In this document: positions 1-12,289 of the stretch, piece after piece | Layout: each line of letters opens with the position of its first letter | Position numbering within the stretch: the first letter of the stretch is position 1 | DNA from: Motacilla alba alba | Taxonomy: Eukaryota; Chordata; Aves; Passeriformes; Motacillidae | Length of the DNA stretch: 64,000 nucleotides | Assembly: GCF_015832195.1 (NCBI RefSeq) | Contig: NC_052018.1 | Coordinates: 63,983,666 to 64,047,665 of the forward strand | Direction of reading: 5' to 3' | Notes under the pieces: generated by a model | Told to the model about the DNA's origin: nothing | Database searches by the model: none | What the model saw: the letters and a program-made list of their open reading frames with translations, nothing else | Translations under genes and position numbers: made by a program

Positions 1-3000
1 ATCTGAGTAGCAATTTCCACTTTGTTCCTTTCATTCCTGTGAGGAAGAGTCCCTTCACAAGGCATTGCAGTTCCTATGGATGGGGAAAAGGTCCCTTGGC
101 AGGTTAGTCAATTTGGGAGACCTTGACCATGCTGTTTCCTTCAATCTGCTCATCCAGACAACTTACTTGACAAATGCCTAACCTAGTTTTCACCCAAGCC
201 AAGGTGGTTGGTCCTCTGCATCTTTTTCCTTGCTACAACCCAGTGTCCAGTTCCTTATAAGAGGGACAACTGACCACTTGGCATGGGTCACCACTCACTG
301 CTAGTTGTCACAGTGGCAAGTGTGAAGTAATGAAGCCTGGGAGCAATTACACATCTCTAATTTCTGATCCTGAATGGAAGTGGAAGAGCTTGACAGTATT
401 TGGTGTTCAACAGAAGTACTTAATGTCACCTGGCTCATGCCAATGTGGGGAAGCCTTCCCCTCATTGCCATCCATGTGTGGGTACAAACAAATGTTTATG
501 TTGGAATGTGATACAGCTTTGGTGATTGCGGCAGTAAGAGATGTGAAAGGACGGTTGGCACTTGTTTACAGTAATGGAAGTAACTAACAGTACTAACCAG
601 GGAATTCCAGGCAGCTTGGAGATATCTTTAAGGATGACAGAATGAAGCTGTGATATTATTATTATCTGTTGCAAAATGTCAACAGAGCTGCTGAACCCCA
701 TAGGAAGACAAGAGTTCTCTCCAGCTTCTGGGCTTCCTCCCTGCTTGGTAACTTCTGTGAAACTTTTGCATTAGAATTTGAGTACCTAGAGCAGAGATGG
801 TGAGTTACTCTGCATAAATCTTCAAGGAAAAATCATCTTTGACCTGAGTCTAAACAGAAGTGGAGTGACTCAACTCTTAGAACATTTGGAATCAGACAGA
901 TATCTTAATGAATTTAACTGAAAGTTTTGCCCAAAGTGTCAAGATTGTTCATGGAGTAAAAAACATCACCTGCAGGGTGCAACAGCTTTCAACACTCAGG
1001 CTCCAAACCCCAGGTCCCAATTGATCAGGTTTCTTGAAGATTTCGTGAAGGTTAGAAGCTCTCAAAGTAGCTTTTGTTTTCAAAGTTGCAATGATTCAGT
1101 CATGGATATTATCTGAAGTCACCACATGAGATAGTATTTTTTCTTTGCTTTAAACTTTCTCAAAAGACAACTATAAATAAAATAAAATAAAATAAATTAA
1201 ATTAAATAATTTCCAAATATTAAATTATTTCCAAATAATTTCCAAAGAGTACTTTGAAAATCAGTGCCACAACAACTGCAAGTCACAGATCACAGGATGG
1301 TGTGCAGTATTCAAAAAAGGGGATGCTATTCATTTTGGTAATCTCCATGTAATAAACATTAATAGATCTACAAATTGCATTTCTACCAAGATGTGGTACA
1401 CTTGCATCGTCAGTGAGCGTTGCTTTGTGTTTTTCATTCTTGCATTTTGAGTAACTGGTGGGTGTCATCACAGTTCCACTTGCTTTTCTTAAGTGTGCGT
1501 AAAGCCACTCTTCCTTTGTTGCTCAGCAAAACTTGTGGCATCAGGAAAGATACCTCCGATGAGGGTGGTGGCAGAGAAACTGTCTTCACAGTCTTGAATA
1601 ACAGAAAGATATATAGGTGAGATGGGTTAGACAGATCAGACCTGAACCCATTTCAGTGCCCCAAACCACATGAAGAATTTCCCATTTGAATTATGATCAA
1701 TATAATTTTAAGTGTCAATTTTAATTTTAAGTGATAACACCAAACAGTATCAGTGCTGCCATTCAAATCTCTGTTGTTCCAGCCCCTGAAGCACTATGCT
1801 GGCACATGGTCATACCACATGTTTTTTCAAGGACCACCAGTTCCTTCCATTTCTAAGGCAGGAAGGAAGGTGGCTATTACAAAAAGAAATTGAACACAAA
1901 TAAGATTGTTTTCTCAGGGTAGTTTATTGATGACAACTATTGTGTTACACTGTTACCCACACTACTACTCTAAGAATAACAAAAGTAAAAGTGAAAGAAA
2001 ACCTAGAATGGAAGTTTGAAAAATCTGGGGATTTCCAGACCCCAGAGATGACAAATAATATGCTTGGTTTAAGTATAAGCAAACAATAAGTATGAAGAAA
2101 GCTTAAATAGGCTGGGTGGATACCAGGTCTTTCTGTAATGAAAAGAAAGAGGCCAAATTTAGTACTGACCAAATAGTTCATTCTCCCACAGTAGTGTGGG
2201 AGATGGATGACCTCACGTGGATCTCGTTATCTTGGGATCTGCCTAAAAACCTGCCAAAATCATGATACAGATAAGAACAATCTCTGGTTACAATGAAAAG
2301 AAATTGACATAATCATGAGTTTCTAATTCAAAGCATAAGCTAACCTGCAATTCACTGCAACTGCAAAATATTGAGTAGGTTATTCCTCTGTGCTGCCTTT
2401 TTTTCCCTGCCATGGTTTTATAAGATGTGATAGTTGTTCATATTCAACAACTTTACCGAGTTTGATACTTTATGTGGGCATCTAGATCAAATTTGGATGT
2501 GTCCATCTTTCATGCCTGTATGTTGTTCTGAAAAACAAATCAGTAACTTTAACAGCACAGTGATTTGGTGCAGACTATTATAAGTATCTGATTTTGGTGG
2601 TATCACTAAAAGATCCAAATGCTACTTAATTTGTATGTATTGGGGGAAGAGGAAACAGGTTGCTTGTCATTTTTATTCATGTGAAAATGAAGCTTTCAGT
2701 TACCACATTGCATCAGAAATGCAATTTTCTTGTTTCCTCTTACCTACATCAGGTTTTCTTTGGTGTTATGTTTGGGGCATAATGTAATTATGTTCACAGA
2801 GTTGCTGTGAAGGATTTTAATTACAGACAAGAAGAATAACTTCATGGCAAGCTAACAAACTTCATTATATTTTTAATTAATCTTTTGATGCCTCTGGAAC
2901 ACTTTGTGTGTCTGGAGTCAGTGCTGCTGATTTCCTTCCTCCACTGTGAAGGGAAATCAACTTGTGGTTAGGACTATGGATGAGACAAACCAGGAGAAGA

Positions 3001-3409
3001 GGCACAAAAATCACATGAAGACTGAGTTTCAGCTCAGATAATTCCCCACTTTTCCCACTAACATCCTATGTAAGTTGGGATGAATAGGATAAAGTAGTTT
3101 TTTTCTTGGAAGAAAACACTAAGGCACAATGAGGGGAGTTGACCACCAGATGGGATGAAGATACGGAGTCTGAATTGGATGTCAGCATCCCATAGGAAAG
3201 CAGGCCCAGGTCAGGCAGGCTTAACTACTCAGATTTCTTTACTTCTAAGTGTGAGCAGCCGCACGATGATTTACAGCCCTCAGATTTATGCACTCTAATT
3301 CCTCGCACTTCGTTAATTTGTCTCGTGTTCCCAAACGTCCTGGGCTCTGCCGCGCTTAAACGGCTCATTTTTCTCTACCTCAGTCACAGCCGGGTGACAG
3401 CCGCGGTGG
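1..3409. other. Gene-free DNA, left end
   Basis: No coding region or transposon is recognised. An A-rich (AAATA)n stretch lies at about 1174-1209. A perfect hairpin with 8-base arms and 4-base loop lies at 2183-2202. CpG content rises slightly in the last 150 bases before the LTR. Confidence 0.5.
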
Positions 3410-4050
3410 CGAAGTGACAGCGACAGGCGGTGATGGATGGCAGGGAAGAGATGCGAGAGGAGAAGGACAGGGGAGGGCTCCCCGGCTGGGAAGGCGGAGT
3501 CTCGGGTTCTCTGCGGTCAGAGCGACCCCGAGAGTCCCAGCGATGGTCGAAGGAAGAGTCGGAGTTCTTCAGTTCTGGTTCACAAGGTTGTTTATTATTT
3601 CTTATCTAAAACATTTTCTGTCTGGCCTGCCGAGATCTGTTCAGCAGGTCAGCCAGAGGCACACTGCCCGCCTCCCGGGCTGGCGCTATCTTTTATACTA
3701 AAAACTATGTATACCATATTTACAATTATTTCCCAATACCTATCACCTATGTTAGACAGTGACTTTCTACTCTAAACCCATCTAAAAGTGCCAACATCAC
3801 CCAAATCATGGAGGTTAGGAAGAAGAAAGAAGAAGGACAGGGCACGCCCAATTCCCTCCATCTTGAGACTTCAACCCCCCTTTCTAAAAATCCCCAAAAT
3901 TCCATTTTTCACCCTGTGCCAACTACCGTTATGCTACTTAAACTTCTGTGACTTGTAATTCTTCATACAAAGTTGGTAATTTGCTCCATGGGCTGAGATC
4001 GAAACCCCACTTTGTTTCTTTGGCTGCGTGCCAGGTCCTCAGAGTCCCCT
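3410..4050 (-). mobile_element. LTR of an endogenous retrovirus (ERVL-like), minus orientation
   Basis: Read on the minus strand, this matches most of the 8.4-9.0 kb element. Shared landmarks are the block around 4000-4045, the ATGGAGG...GTGCCCTGTCC segment, a TATAAAAG box (3697-3690), the CTGACCTGCTGAACAG segment and an AATAAA signal (3596-3591). The right part (above about 3970) probably includes the last internal bases of the element. Boundaries are approximate. No retroviral ORF survives. The family is common in songbirds as I recall. Confidence 0.75.
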
Positions 4051-4640
4051 GCCAGGGGCTCGGGCCATCCAGGGCGCCCAGAGGGATGCAGGGGAGCGCT
4101 GCTCCGCATCCGCCGCTCCTGGGCGCCGGTGCAGCCGGGGATGCTGCGCTGGCGGCGGGGCCGTGAGCGACCCCGTGCCGTCAATAGGTGGCACCGAGTG
4201 CCGTCAATAGGTGGCACTGCTCGGCTGGGCGTTCGGCTCGCCGGCACTGCGGGCACACCGCGGGGATGCCACTGCTGGAGCCGGCAGCTTAGCCAGGCTC
4301 GGCTCTGCCTGCTCGGGCTTTATGGGGGTAGCTGTTATTAAAACAAAGCCAAGCTCTCCCGTCCCCGCAGCACCCCCAAAGGGGCCGGTTTCGTCCGGAC
4401 GGCAGCGGGAGTGGCTCTCTCTCCACCGCCTCGGTGAAACCGCAGAGCCCGGTTTGCAAACGCCTCCTGTCCTCTTGCGAGCTCATCCGCTGGGAAGGGG
4501 GAGCATCCAGGGGGGTCCCAAAGGCTGGTCCAGGATTCGTGGCTGTCATCGGGCATATGGGCACAGGCGCAGGGCAGCTGAGGGAGTGCGGGGACTTGGG
4601 AGCGCTTAACAGCCCGTCCGATTCCATGTGACATCCTTAA
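4051..4640. other. CpG-rich block next to the minus-strand LTR, unrecognised
   Basis: This is about 590 bases of CpG-rich DNA in otherwise AT-leaning surroundings. A 20-base word is repeated twice with period 23 (4175-4194 and 4198-4217). Short open frames exist on both strands without recognisable domains. It could be retroviral internal or non-autonomous sequence attached to the LTR, or an orphan CpG island. Confidence 0.4.
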
Positions 4641-7600
4641 TCCATCCGAGAACTCTTTCCCCTAGCCCAAAGTGACCCCGGATACCAAAAATGGGTAGAG
4701 TAGCTGAAAGAGCTTTGAAAAATACCTATTCAAAAAGCCTGGAAGAGTGGAACAGATATTTGGGGTTGCCAAAGTATACAAAAGAATCAAGGATTTTTAA
4801 CCCTCATTAGCACAGTGTACTACACCCACTTCACATGGCTGTGGGCCTGTTCCCCACCTCACTACCATTGCACCCACCATTGCTAATAGTTGTTTGGCCA
4901 TGTTGCCCGTAGCCAGAAGTGTCCTCCTTTTTAATGGATGTGTTCCCTAAACCTCACTTCTCCCATCATTAATATGGGTAGGAACAGCATGATGAGGTCA
5001 TTTTTATGAAATACAATTCAGACAAATTGAATTTGGAAAAAGCATCCTGCTAAGATGGTGACAGATAAAATCATATTTATAAATAATACAGTGTGGATCC
5101 GATTCCAGTCTGTATACACTCATTTATAGATGTTATTAATTGACTAATACATTAATGCCCTTCAACAAATCATTTGTGCCAGGGATTAAATACATCCAGT
5201 ACATTGCTTACTTTGCAGCAGAACCTTGGAGACCTTGTCAGAGATGGCACTCATTTTGCTAGGTGCTGTATGAATACAAAAAAAAAAAAAGGTGTCACTG
5301 ATCTGCAGGAATGTAAGAAAACTTGCAGATTGGAAATCGCTTGAAGGCAGACTCAGAGAAACCCAAATGTGCTTGAAATCCCAAATGCACAGTTAGCAAC
5401 TAGGTTTGGCCTCTCCTTCATTAGAAAATGCTGTGGCAGCCCCAGAGCTGCTCCAAGTCACAGCAGTCGGCAGGGGGGAGTTAGGAGGGGGTCCCAGCCC
5501 TGGCTGGGGAAGGCCACCTTTGCAGGAGGATTGTTAGTGAGTTGAGTGAGAGCAGATTGCGTTTGTCATGTGCTGGGATTTAGTTTCCACACGCAGTCTG
5601 GAGGGGGTTTTCAGCATTGCTCCACAATGTAAATTTGTGGTTTACTCCATGTTTTATTCCATCCGCAGTGCTGAAATCAGGTTAGCCTTGCTTCTTGATG
5701 TTGCAAAATCTAAAGGTGTTTTTTTGTAGACAGAGGGGTGCACTTCCTAACAATTTACACCATTCTTATCAGGACTAGCCAGCAAGGTCGTGAGGATTTT
5801 CTTGTAACAGTTCTTTGCTGCAGATCTTTTGAAATCAGCAATTAGAGATATTCTCTTGTAAGGGGGAGGGAGGATGTTGCTTTGCAAAGTTTTATCACAT
5901 TGTACTGTAACAAACCCTCCTAGATGATGGTAATAGGAAGTGATTCTTAAACAGTAATCATCCCAGGGTACATTTGGCAGGAGTGTAAGGTGGTGAGGGC
6001 TCTGGCAAGGAATTCACTGCAGTTTATTGCAGATTAGAGCAACAGGAAAATTTGTGAAGTTGCAGCACAAGAGAAAGACACATAAAGCTGGGCACAAAGG
6101 CAGAGATTTTAGTAACAGTATTTAAGGACATGTTAGTACAAGAGCAACTGAAAGGTGTTAATGCTGTTTGGTTGAAGTAATCCTGAAGTTAGCAGTATTG
6201 AGCAGAGTGAGAGCAATTGTTTTATCAGGGCCTTCCTTCCAATCTGGCCTCCAATTTTGCTACTACTGATGCACAGGGTTAGCAGTCAGGAGAAAGGATG
6301 TCTGTATAAAATACAGCTTTAAAATTGGAGGCAGCTTACAATATAGGCAAATCCAAGACATCATAAACAAAAGAAGGAAAAATAGTTAATGACAAAAGGC
6401 AAGAAAACCACCTTAACCCCCAAACGTGTAACTGCCCTCAAGCTGTCTCACAGATTTGAGCTCAGTAGGAGCCATGCAATGAGGCAGTAGTGTGCAGTTC
6501 ATTGCTCCTAACTGAACACTGAAATAATACACTTGACATTAGGTTTGTATATGATGATTTGTATTTTATCAGCGGAGCATATGTGGATATGCCCAGAATG
6601 GCAGGAGTAATTAAGTACTTCAGTCAGGTATAACCCCAATGCTTCTGCAAAGTGGCTGGGTTTTGCTGAAGCTGCTGCAGCTCCAGAATACCGTAGGAAG
6701 GTCTGATCTGAAGCTGTTATGCAGCTGCATAACTGTTGCTCTGTATACAGCATGCCTCTCTGTGTCACTGTGTACTGGGCTGCTCGCTCCATGGCCAGCT
6801 TATAAAGAAGTACAAAATGCTGACTCACGTTCCAGTCACCACTGTCAAACTCAGTAGGCAAAATCTCACAGGTATGGAAATTTTCAATTTGATTTCAAAT
6901 ACTGTATGTGGACATTAGTTGTGTTTATTTCCAGGAGACAGCAAAGCCAGAATGCAAGCATTGAGGAAAAAAACCCTAAAGTTTCCTGAGAGTGGTGAAA
7001 GTTCAGGGGAACTCAGCTGCTGAAGAATTACTTGATAATCTGCCACAGGTATCTAAAGGAATAATGAAACATTTCAATGAGAAATAAATTTAATTAGAGA
7101 CTGTTGCATACATTTTAGATTTCCACAATCTGCTGAATCTTTTACTTAAAACTTTACATCTTTTAGCAGAAAAATTAATTTCTCTTTCACAAGTTCCACT
7201 TAGATTTTGTTGCTAATAAACCCAAGGATGTAAATACTATTAAGTACAAAACAGCCTGCTGCATAATTGTTTCCAAGCAATTACAGATTATATCGAGCCA
7301 TTCGTTGAGCAGAAACAGTTTTTTCCAAGGCACCAGCTCCCTGTACCTTGAAATTTTATTAGTCTAAGAATTTCATGCACCATATGTTGTAATACGAGAC
7401 TAGCTGCAATTGAACAAACAACTTTCTGATATATAAGTGAATGATAACCTGATTTTAAATGTGTTTATCTAATGAGATAGTAACTGTAATTTACAGCACA
7501 TATAAAAACTCCCACTGTTACTCCTGGTGCACCTTTTGGCTAAAAAGGGTGATGCGCTGAGATATGCTAATGAATATCATCTTGGTTTTTACCAAGTCAG

Positions 7601-8369
7601 TAATAAAATTTGCATTTGATATTGTGCACAGTAAACTGGGTTATTAGCCTTGAAAATGAGTCTCATAAAATTTAAATATAGGCTTAAATCATATTAACTG
7701 TCCTGTAGATTTTCTGAGAGGCTTTAAAGCATTGTGCTCTCATTCTATAGCATCAAGCATGCAGCTGTCATTTTGCCTTCAGGGGTGCCCCAAAATACTC
7801 ACTTATTGGAGCCTGCAGGATGAGCTGCAGATCGACCCCTTCTTTCACACTTGAGGAAGCAGAGGTAGTTCTGGGGCTGGGAAAACTGCAGTGGGAAGAG
7901 GGGGAAGGAAAGGGGAGAAAGTACTGCTGCTGAAGTGTTGCCTTGTGGGCTTGGGCAAGACAAAGCAGAGGGTTTAGTCCTGCATGTCCAACCTCACTGG
8001 TCTGATCACCCACAACCACATGTGGGCAGAAATGTTTGCATGCCGGGCTCATGTCTGGTGCCAAAGTACTTCTGTTGGTTCAGAGGAACCCTGTTTCAGC
8101 TGCATGGTCACAGAAGAGACAAGAATTTGATCCCTGGTGTTTTGAGTGAGTAGAAGGTATTGGAAACACAGATGGATCTAAACTGTGGACAGACAAATCT
8201 GACTCTCAGTACCTTTAGAGGGCAAATTTTTAGAGAGGAAGATGGACAAAGTTGAAGCATGTTGGCCCATCTCCAGTTGGAGGGAAGCCCTAGTACCAGA
8301 ATGTCGGAACTCAGAATGTCCCACAGACATTCTCGGACGTTCCAGACCCAGGTCAAAAGCATCTGAGAC
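4641..8369. other. Gene-free DNA with an enhancer-like right part
   Basis: No gene is seen. There is a 14-base A run near 5278. The 7060-7640 part is rich in homeobox/POU-type words and small inverted repeats and is listed separately. Short open frames here are chance. Confidence 0.5.
7060..7640. promoter_or_regulatory. Candidate conserved non-coding element
   Basis: This is low-CpG, motif-dense sequence with no transposon resemblance. It holds ATTAATTT, CAATTACAG, TAATTTACA, a one-mismatch octamer ATGCTAAT (7564-7571) and a perfect octamer ATTTGCAT (7608-7615). Three small hairpins lie back to back at 7530-7596. I infer enhancer character only from composition and motifs; no alignment was possible. 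Confidence 0.3.
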
Positions 8370-9060
8370 CCTGGCATGCAGCCAGAGACCCCTGTGGTTT
8401 TGAATCTGACCCATGGAACAGTTTACCAACTTTGCAGGAAGAACAAGAAGTCACAAAAGTTTAGATATTGTAGTAGAAGTAGTCACGAAGTAAAGGGTAG
8501 GATTTCTGAGTGCTGTACAGGGGGGTTTTAAGCCTTGTACGCAGGGGTCCAAGTTTTGTACATGGGGGTCAGAAGATCTAAGATGGAGGGACTTGGGTGT
8601 GCCCTGTCCTCTTTCTTTCTCCTTCCTAGCCTCCATGTCTTTGGTGATGTTGGCACTCACAGATTGGTTTAGAGTAGAAAGTCACCATTCAATATAGATA
8701 GTAGGTATTGGGGAAAAAGTATAAACATGTAGTACGTAATATATGATATAAAAGATGGCACCAGCCCCCTGAGAGGGCAGTGTGCCTTTGTCTGACCTGC
8801 TGAACAGGTGGCCGGCCTGTCTGACCGGCCACAGCAGTTCAGGAGAAGAATCTTGTAGATAACCAACAATAAACAACCTTGAGACCAGACAACAGAAGAC
8901 TACTGAGTCTTTCTTCGAAGGCACGGGTTGGAGGAGGGACTTTTCCATCTTTTGGGGCCACCTCAATCCGGGGGTGAAACCCCACACCAGAAGTGTGCAG
9001 AGACAAATTGTGCTGAGCTTGGCTCTGTCTGGCACTAGGTATTCTTGTGCACATCAAGGT
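8370..9060 (+). mobile_element. LTR of the same endogenous retrovirus family, plus orientation
   Basis: This is homologous along its length to the reverse complement of the 3.4-4.05 kb copy. It has a TATAAAAG box at 8747-8754 and an AATAAA at 8868-8873, giving the usual U3-R-U5 order. The LTR proper probably starts near 8433 and ends near 8986-8989. Sequence at 8370-8432 matches the other copy too and may be internal remnant. No intact viral gene is present. It differs from its relative by a triplicated G-rich motif in U3 (8514-8575). Confidence 0.78.
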
Positions 9061-9384
9061 TAGGTATTAAATACTTTAGAACACATTTTTGAAAACTTCT
9101 GTCTCTTTTCAAAGGAAGGTTGCACACATACAGATTGCTTAGATGGTATACCAGACCTTTTAATTCAGTTGGTGAGACCAAGTCTTCTAGTAAAGGCTGA
9201 TGTTTTCAGAGAAAGGAGGACATTCCTTGCAACTGTTATCCCTCACCAGTGCAGTGCTGTCTCTTCTTACTTAAAAGTCTATTTAACCATTATGCTTCTC
9301 TTCTTTTAACTACCATAATGTTGTAATGTTTACTAGAAATCAGATTATTTTCCAACTGGTTGCTGTGATTGCTGTAGGTCAGAG

Positions 9385-9600
9385 GGTAGGTTTAGTTCAG
9401 CTATTAGGATGAACTTCTTTACAGTGAACATGGTGAGAGACTGCCAGAGAAGTTGTGGATACCCCATCTCTGGAAGTGTTCAAGGCCAGATTGGATGGGA
9501 GTTTGAGCAACCTAGTCTAGTGGAAAGTTGCAGAGGAGCTGGAACTGGATGATCTTTCACGTCCCTTTCAGCCCAAACCATTTTACAGTTCTGTGACTGT
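9385..9600 (+). mobile_element. CR1 LINE 3' fragment, plus orientation
   Basis: It contains the typical avian CR1 3' tail order: GAACTTCTTTACAGTGA, GGTGAGAGACTGCC, CCATCTCTGGAAGTGTTCAA, GATTGGATGGG, GAGCAACC, GATGATCTTT, and a final TTTTACAGTTCTGTGA in place of the usual ATTCTATGATTCT. It is 5'-truncated, non-coding and well diverged. Confidence 0.88.
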
Positions 9601-12289
9601 CAGAAAAGCTTTGTCTCAGAAAGAAGCCTCTGTTTTAGTCAGTCAGGTACTGATAGCATTGCCTAATATCATTATGATTGTACAACTAGCTATATGTCCA
9701 GATGGCTATATGTCCATCTGGAAGATGTTGCCAGTGAGATAACAGTGAAGTGAGGCAGAGTCAACATGTACTCTGTGCCAAAAAATGTAATGAACCTGTT
9801 TGCCTATCTGTGCAAGGTGGTCTACTATTATGACACAAGCATAATAGGGACAAAATGACAGTGTTGTGACTAGTTATGAAATCTCAACTCTTCTTATCAA
9901 TGAAAGTGTCTGGACATGGTGCAGAGTATTGCACACGCAGCTCCAAAGGACGGTACCTGCTGCCTTCAGAGTAGGGCCCATGCTGACACTGAGAAATCAG
10001 TCTTAAAGTCTGATATATGATGTTGAATATCACAATCATGCTGCTGCTGGAATTTATTACTAAAACTCCAGGAATTCTTTGTAGTATTATTATCACCAAC
10101 TTTAAAAATAAAATTATTTTAGTGTAGGTAATGTTATAAACAGCACTTACATAATCAGAACATGCTTATCTTCTGCTACTCACTGAACAAAACCAGTATT
10201 GTAATACCAGGACTATGTGTGCTTCATCAGGCTAGGCTGAATGCCAAGAGACCAGGCCTTGAAAAGTAGAAGGGAAATGAAAAAAATGAAACCAGAAAAG
10301 ATAAGCAAAACATTCTCCCAGCCTAGAAAATGAAGGATTTGCTGACAGTGCAGGAAAGTTTCTCATCTAGATGCTGCACCCTTGATGTAGTTTGCACTTC
10401 CCTCGGTACTCTGTCTCCGTCTGTTCCAGTGTATTACGATTTGGCAGGCGCCCGAGCTGCATTATGTGGTGTTAAAAGAGAGTGACACTTCCTTTGGCTG
10501 AGACATCTTTCCCAACTGAGCCTTCCCCACTCAGCTTAAAGAAGAGGAAGTACCAGTCTGGTTCCTCTTGTTTGACTGCTAATGACCCAGCTCCCTAGAC
10601 CACCTAGCAGGAACTTCCTGGTATGGCTGGCTGAGGAATTAGATGACTGCTTTATTACTAGGTTTATCTAAAGCAACTATAACATTTCTAGATAAGGATT
10701 ACCCCGGAGAAAAATGAATATCTCAAATGTTAATCACCAGATTTGATTTTGCTTCAATTCTGTGCCACTAGGAAATTTTTCTTTGTGGAAAGGTGATGGC
10801 ACAAAAGACATAACTAAGGGCTGGTATGTTGGCTGAATAGTTTTGACATTCTTTTATCACTAAAAGCAGCTGAAAGGGCTCTTCATCATCATTAAAGGTC
10901 CCATGGTATCATGACTCTGAGCCCTGCTTGAGGGATTGTCTGACTGGGACAAACACAACAGTATCAGAATAAGGTAAAAACCCTGATTTCATCCCAGATC
11001 TTCCTCAAGGCCTTGGCTCTTCCTTGCTCTTTCCTGGCAGAGATGGCTTCTCCTCCTATGCAAGTGTCATTCAGGGGAGGGTGGATGGGAGACAGATGGT
11101 TTGGTGGCAGGGGGCATGTTTGAGGCTCCACTTGCTGCCATGGTACAGAGGGAAAATCACATGCTTGGACAACCTTCAACCTAATCTCTATTTCGGGCAT
11201 TTCATACCAGAAAATGTAGATTTTTCATTTACCTATGCCAGGATGGTGGCTTGAAGTAACTTTTGACTGGCTAATCTGACTTGTGGAAGCATCAACATAA
11301 AGAAGTGAACACCCAGAGAAAGGAAGACAGTTCAAAGATAGGTCACAAGTGGAGGTGGAGTACCTGTATTATGAGTAAATTTCCCTTCAGCTTGCCTGGC
11401 TGTTCACCAGTAACATTAAAGTGAAGCACCATTGGAAATCATGCATGTAGAGGTTTTTTTTCTTTAGGTTTCCCCTGGGTAGCCTCAAAATATGGAGGAT
11501 CCTGCTCATTTTAGCCCCCAGTGCTGGAATGCCTCTGTCTGTACCAGCATATTCTGTCCCCATTGTCACTATGAAGTGTAACAACACCAGTGCTTACAAT
11601 GGTTTATTAGTTGATTTATAGGGGTAAATCAGAGGTAAATTGAGCCCTTCTTTAGCAAGCCTTGGGTTCACAATGCCAAGATACGCTGAGCATAAAAACT
11701 CATGCGGGGGAAAAAAAGGGCCAGAACAATAGTGACACTGTGTGGAGCCAGGTTCTATATGCAATCACACAATCTCAGGAGGTCCATGAAGAAAACACAG
11801 CATGCAGTATGGTGGATGGGTGTGTAAGCACAGGATCACCTATTGTGTTGTCTCAGAACCATGTAAGTATTGCTGGGGGAAAAAAAAAAAGCCAGAAATA
11901 AAATGCCAGAGGTTTGGTGTGAGTAAAGAGAGTTTAGGGACAACTTTTACTAAGCCCAAATTCAGATTTTTAAATTTGGCTTTACATTCAAGAAAACAGA
12001 AGAGCATGAAAAGAGAAGAACTGAAAGGAATGGAAAACTGTGTGATGGTTTTGTTTGGACCACTAATTTTTGTAAAAATAGCTTTTTTTTATCCATTTAT
12101 AGAAATCGTATCTGTTTTCAGTATCTCTAAATATACTGCATAATTATTAACTGTTTATAAAGGCATGTAAAAATTACTTTTATATATATATACAGATATG
12201 TATGCACACATTTGTGTAAAATAAAACTATTTCTCAGGTTTATGCACATATCTAGAAAGAGCCAGACTTCACCCTGGAAAGCTTCTGAT
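9601..12289. other. Gene-free DNA
   Basis: No gene or further transposon is recognised. A hairpin whose arms each contain an E-box of the CAGATG/CATCTG type lies at 9698-9721. A short TA repeat lies near 12180. Confidence 0.5.

Noticed and set aside
8772..8780. AGAGGGCAG inside the plus LTR as a CTCF site
   Set aside because: Only the right half of the CTCF core matches, and the related minus LTR lacks it.
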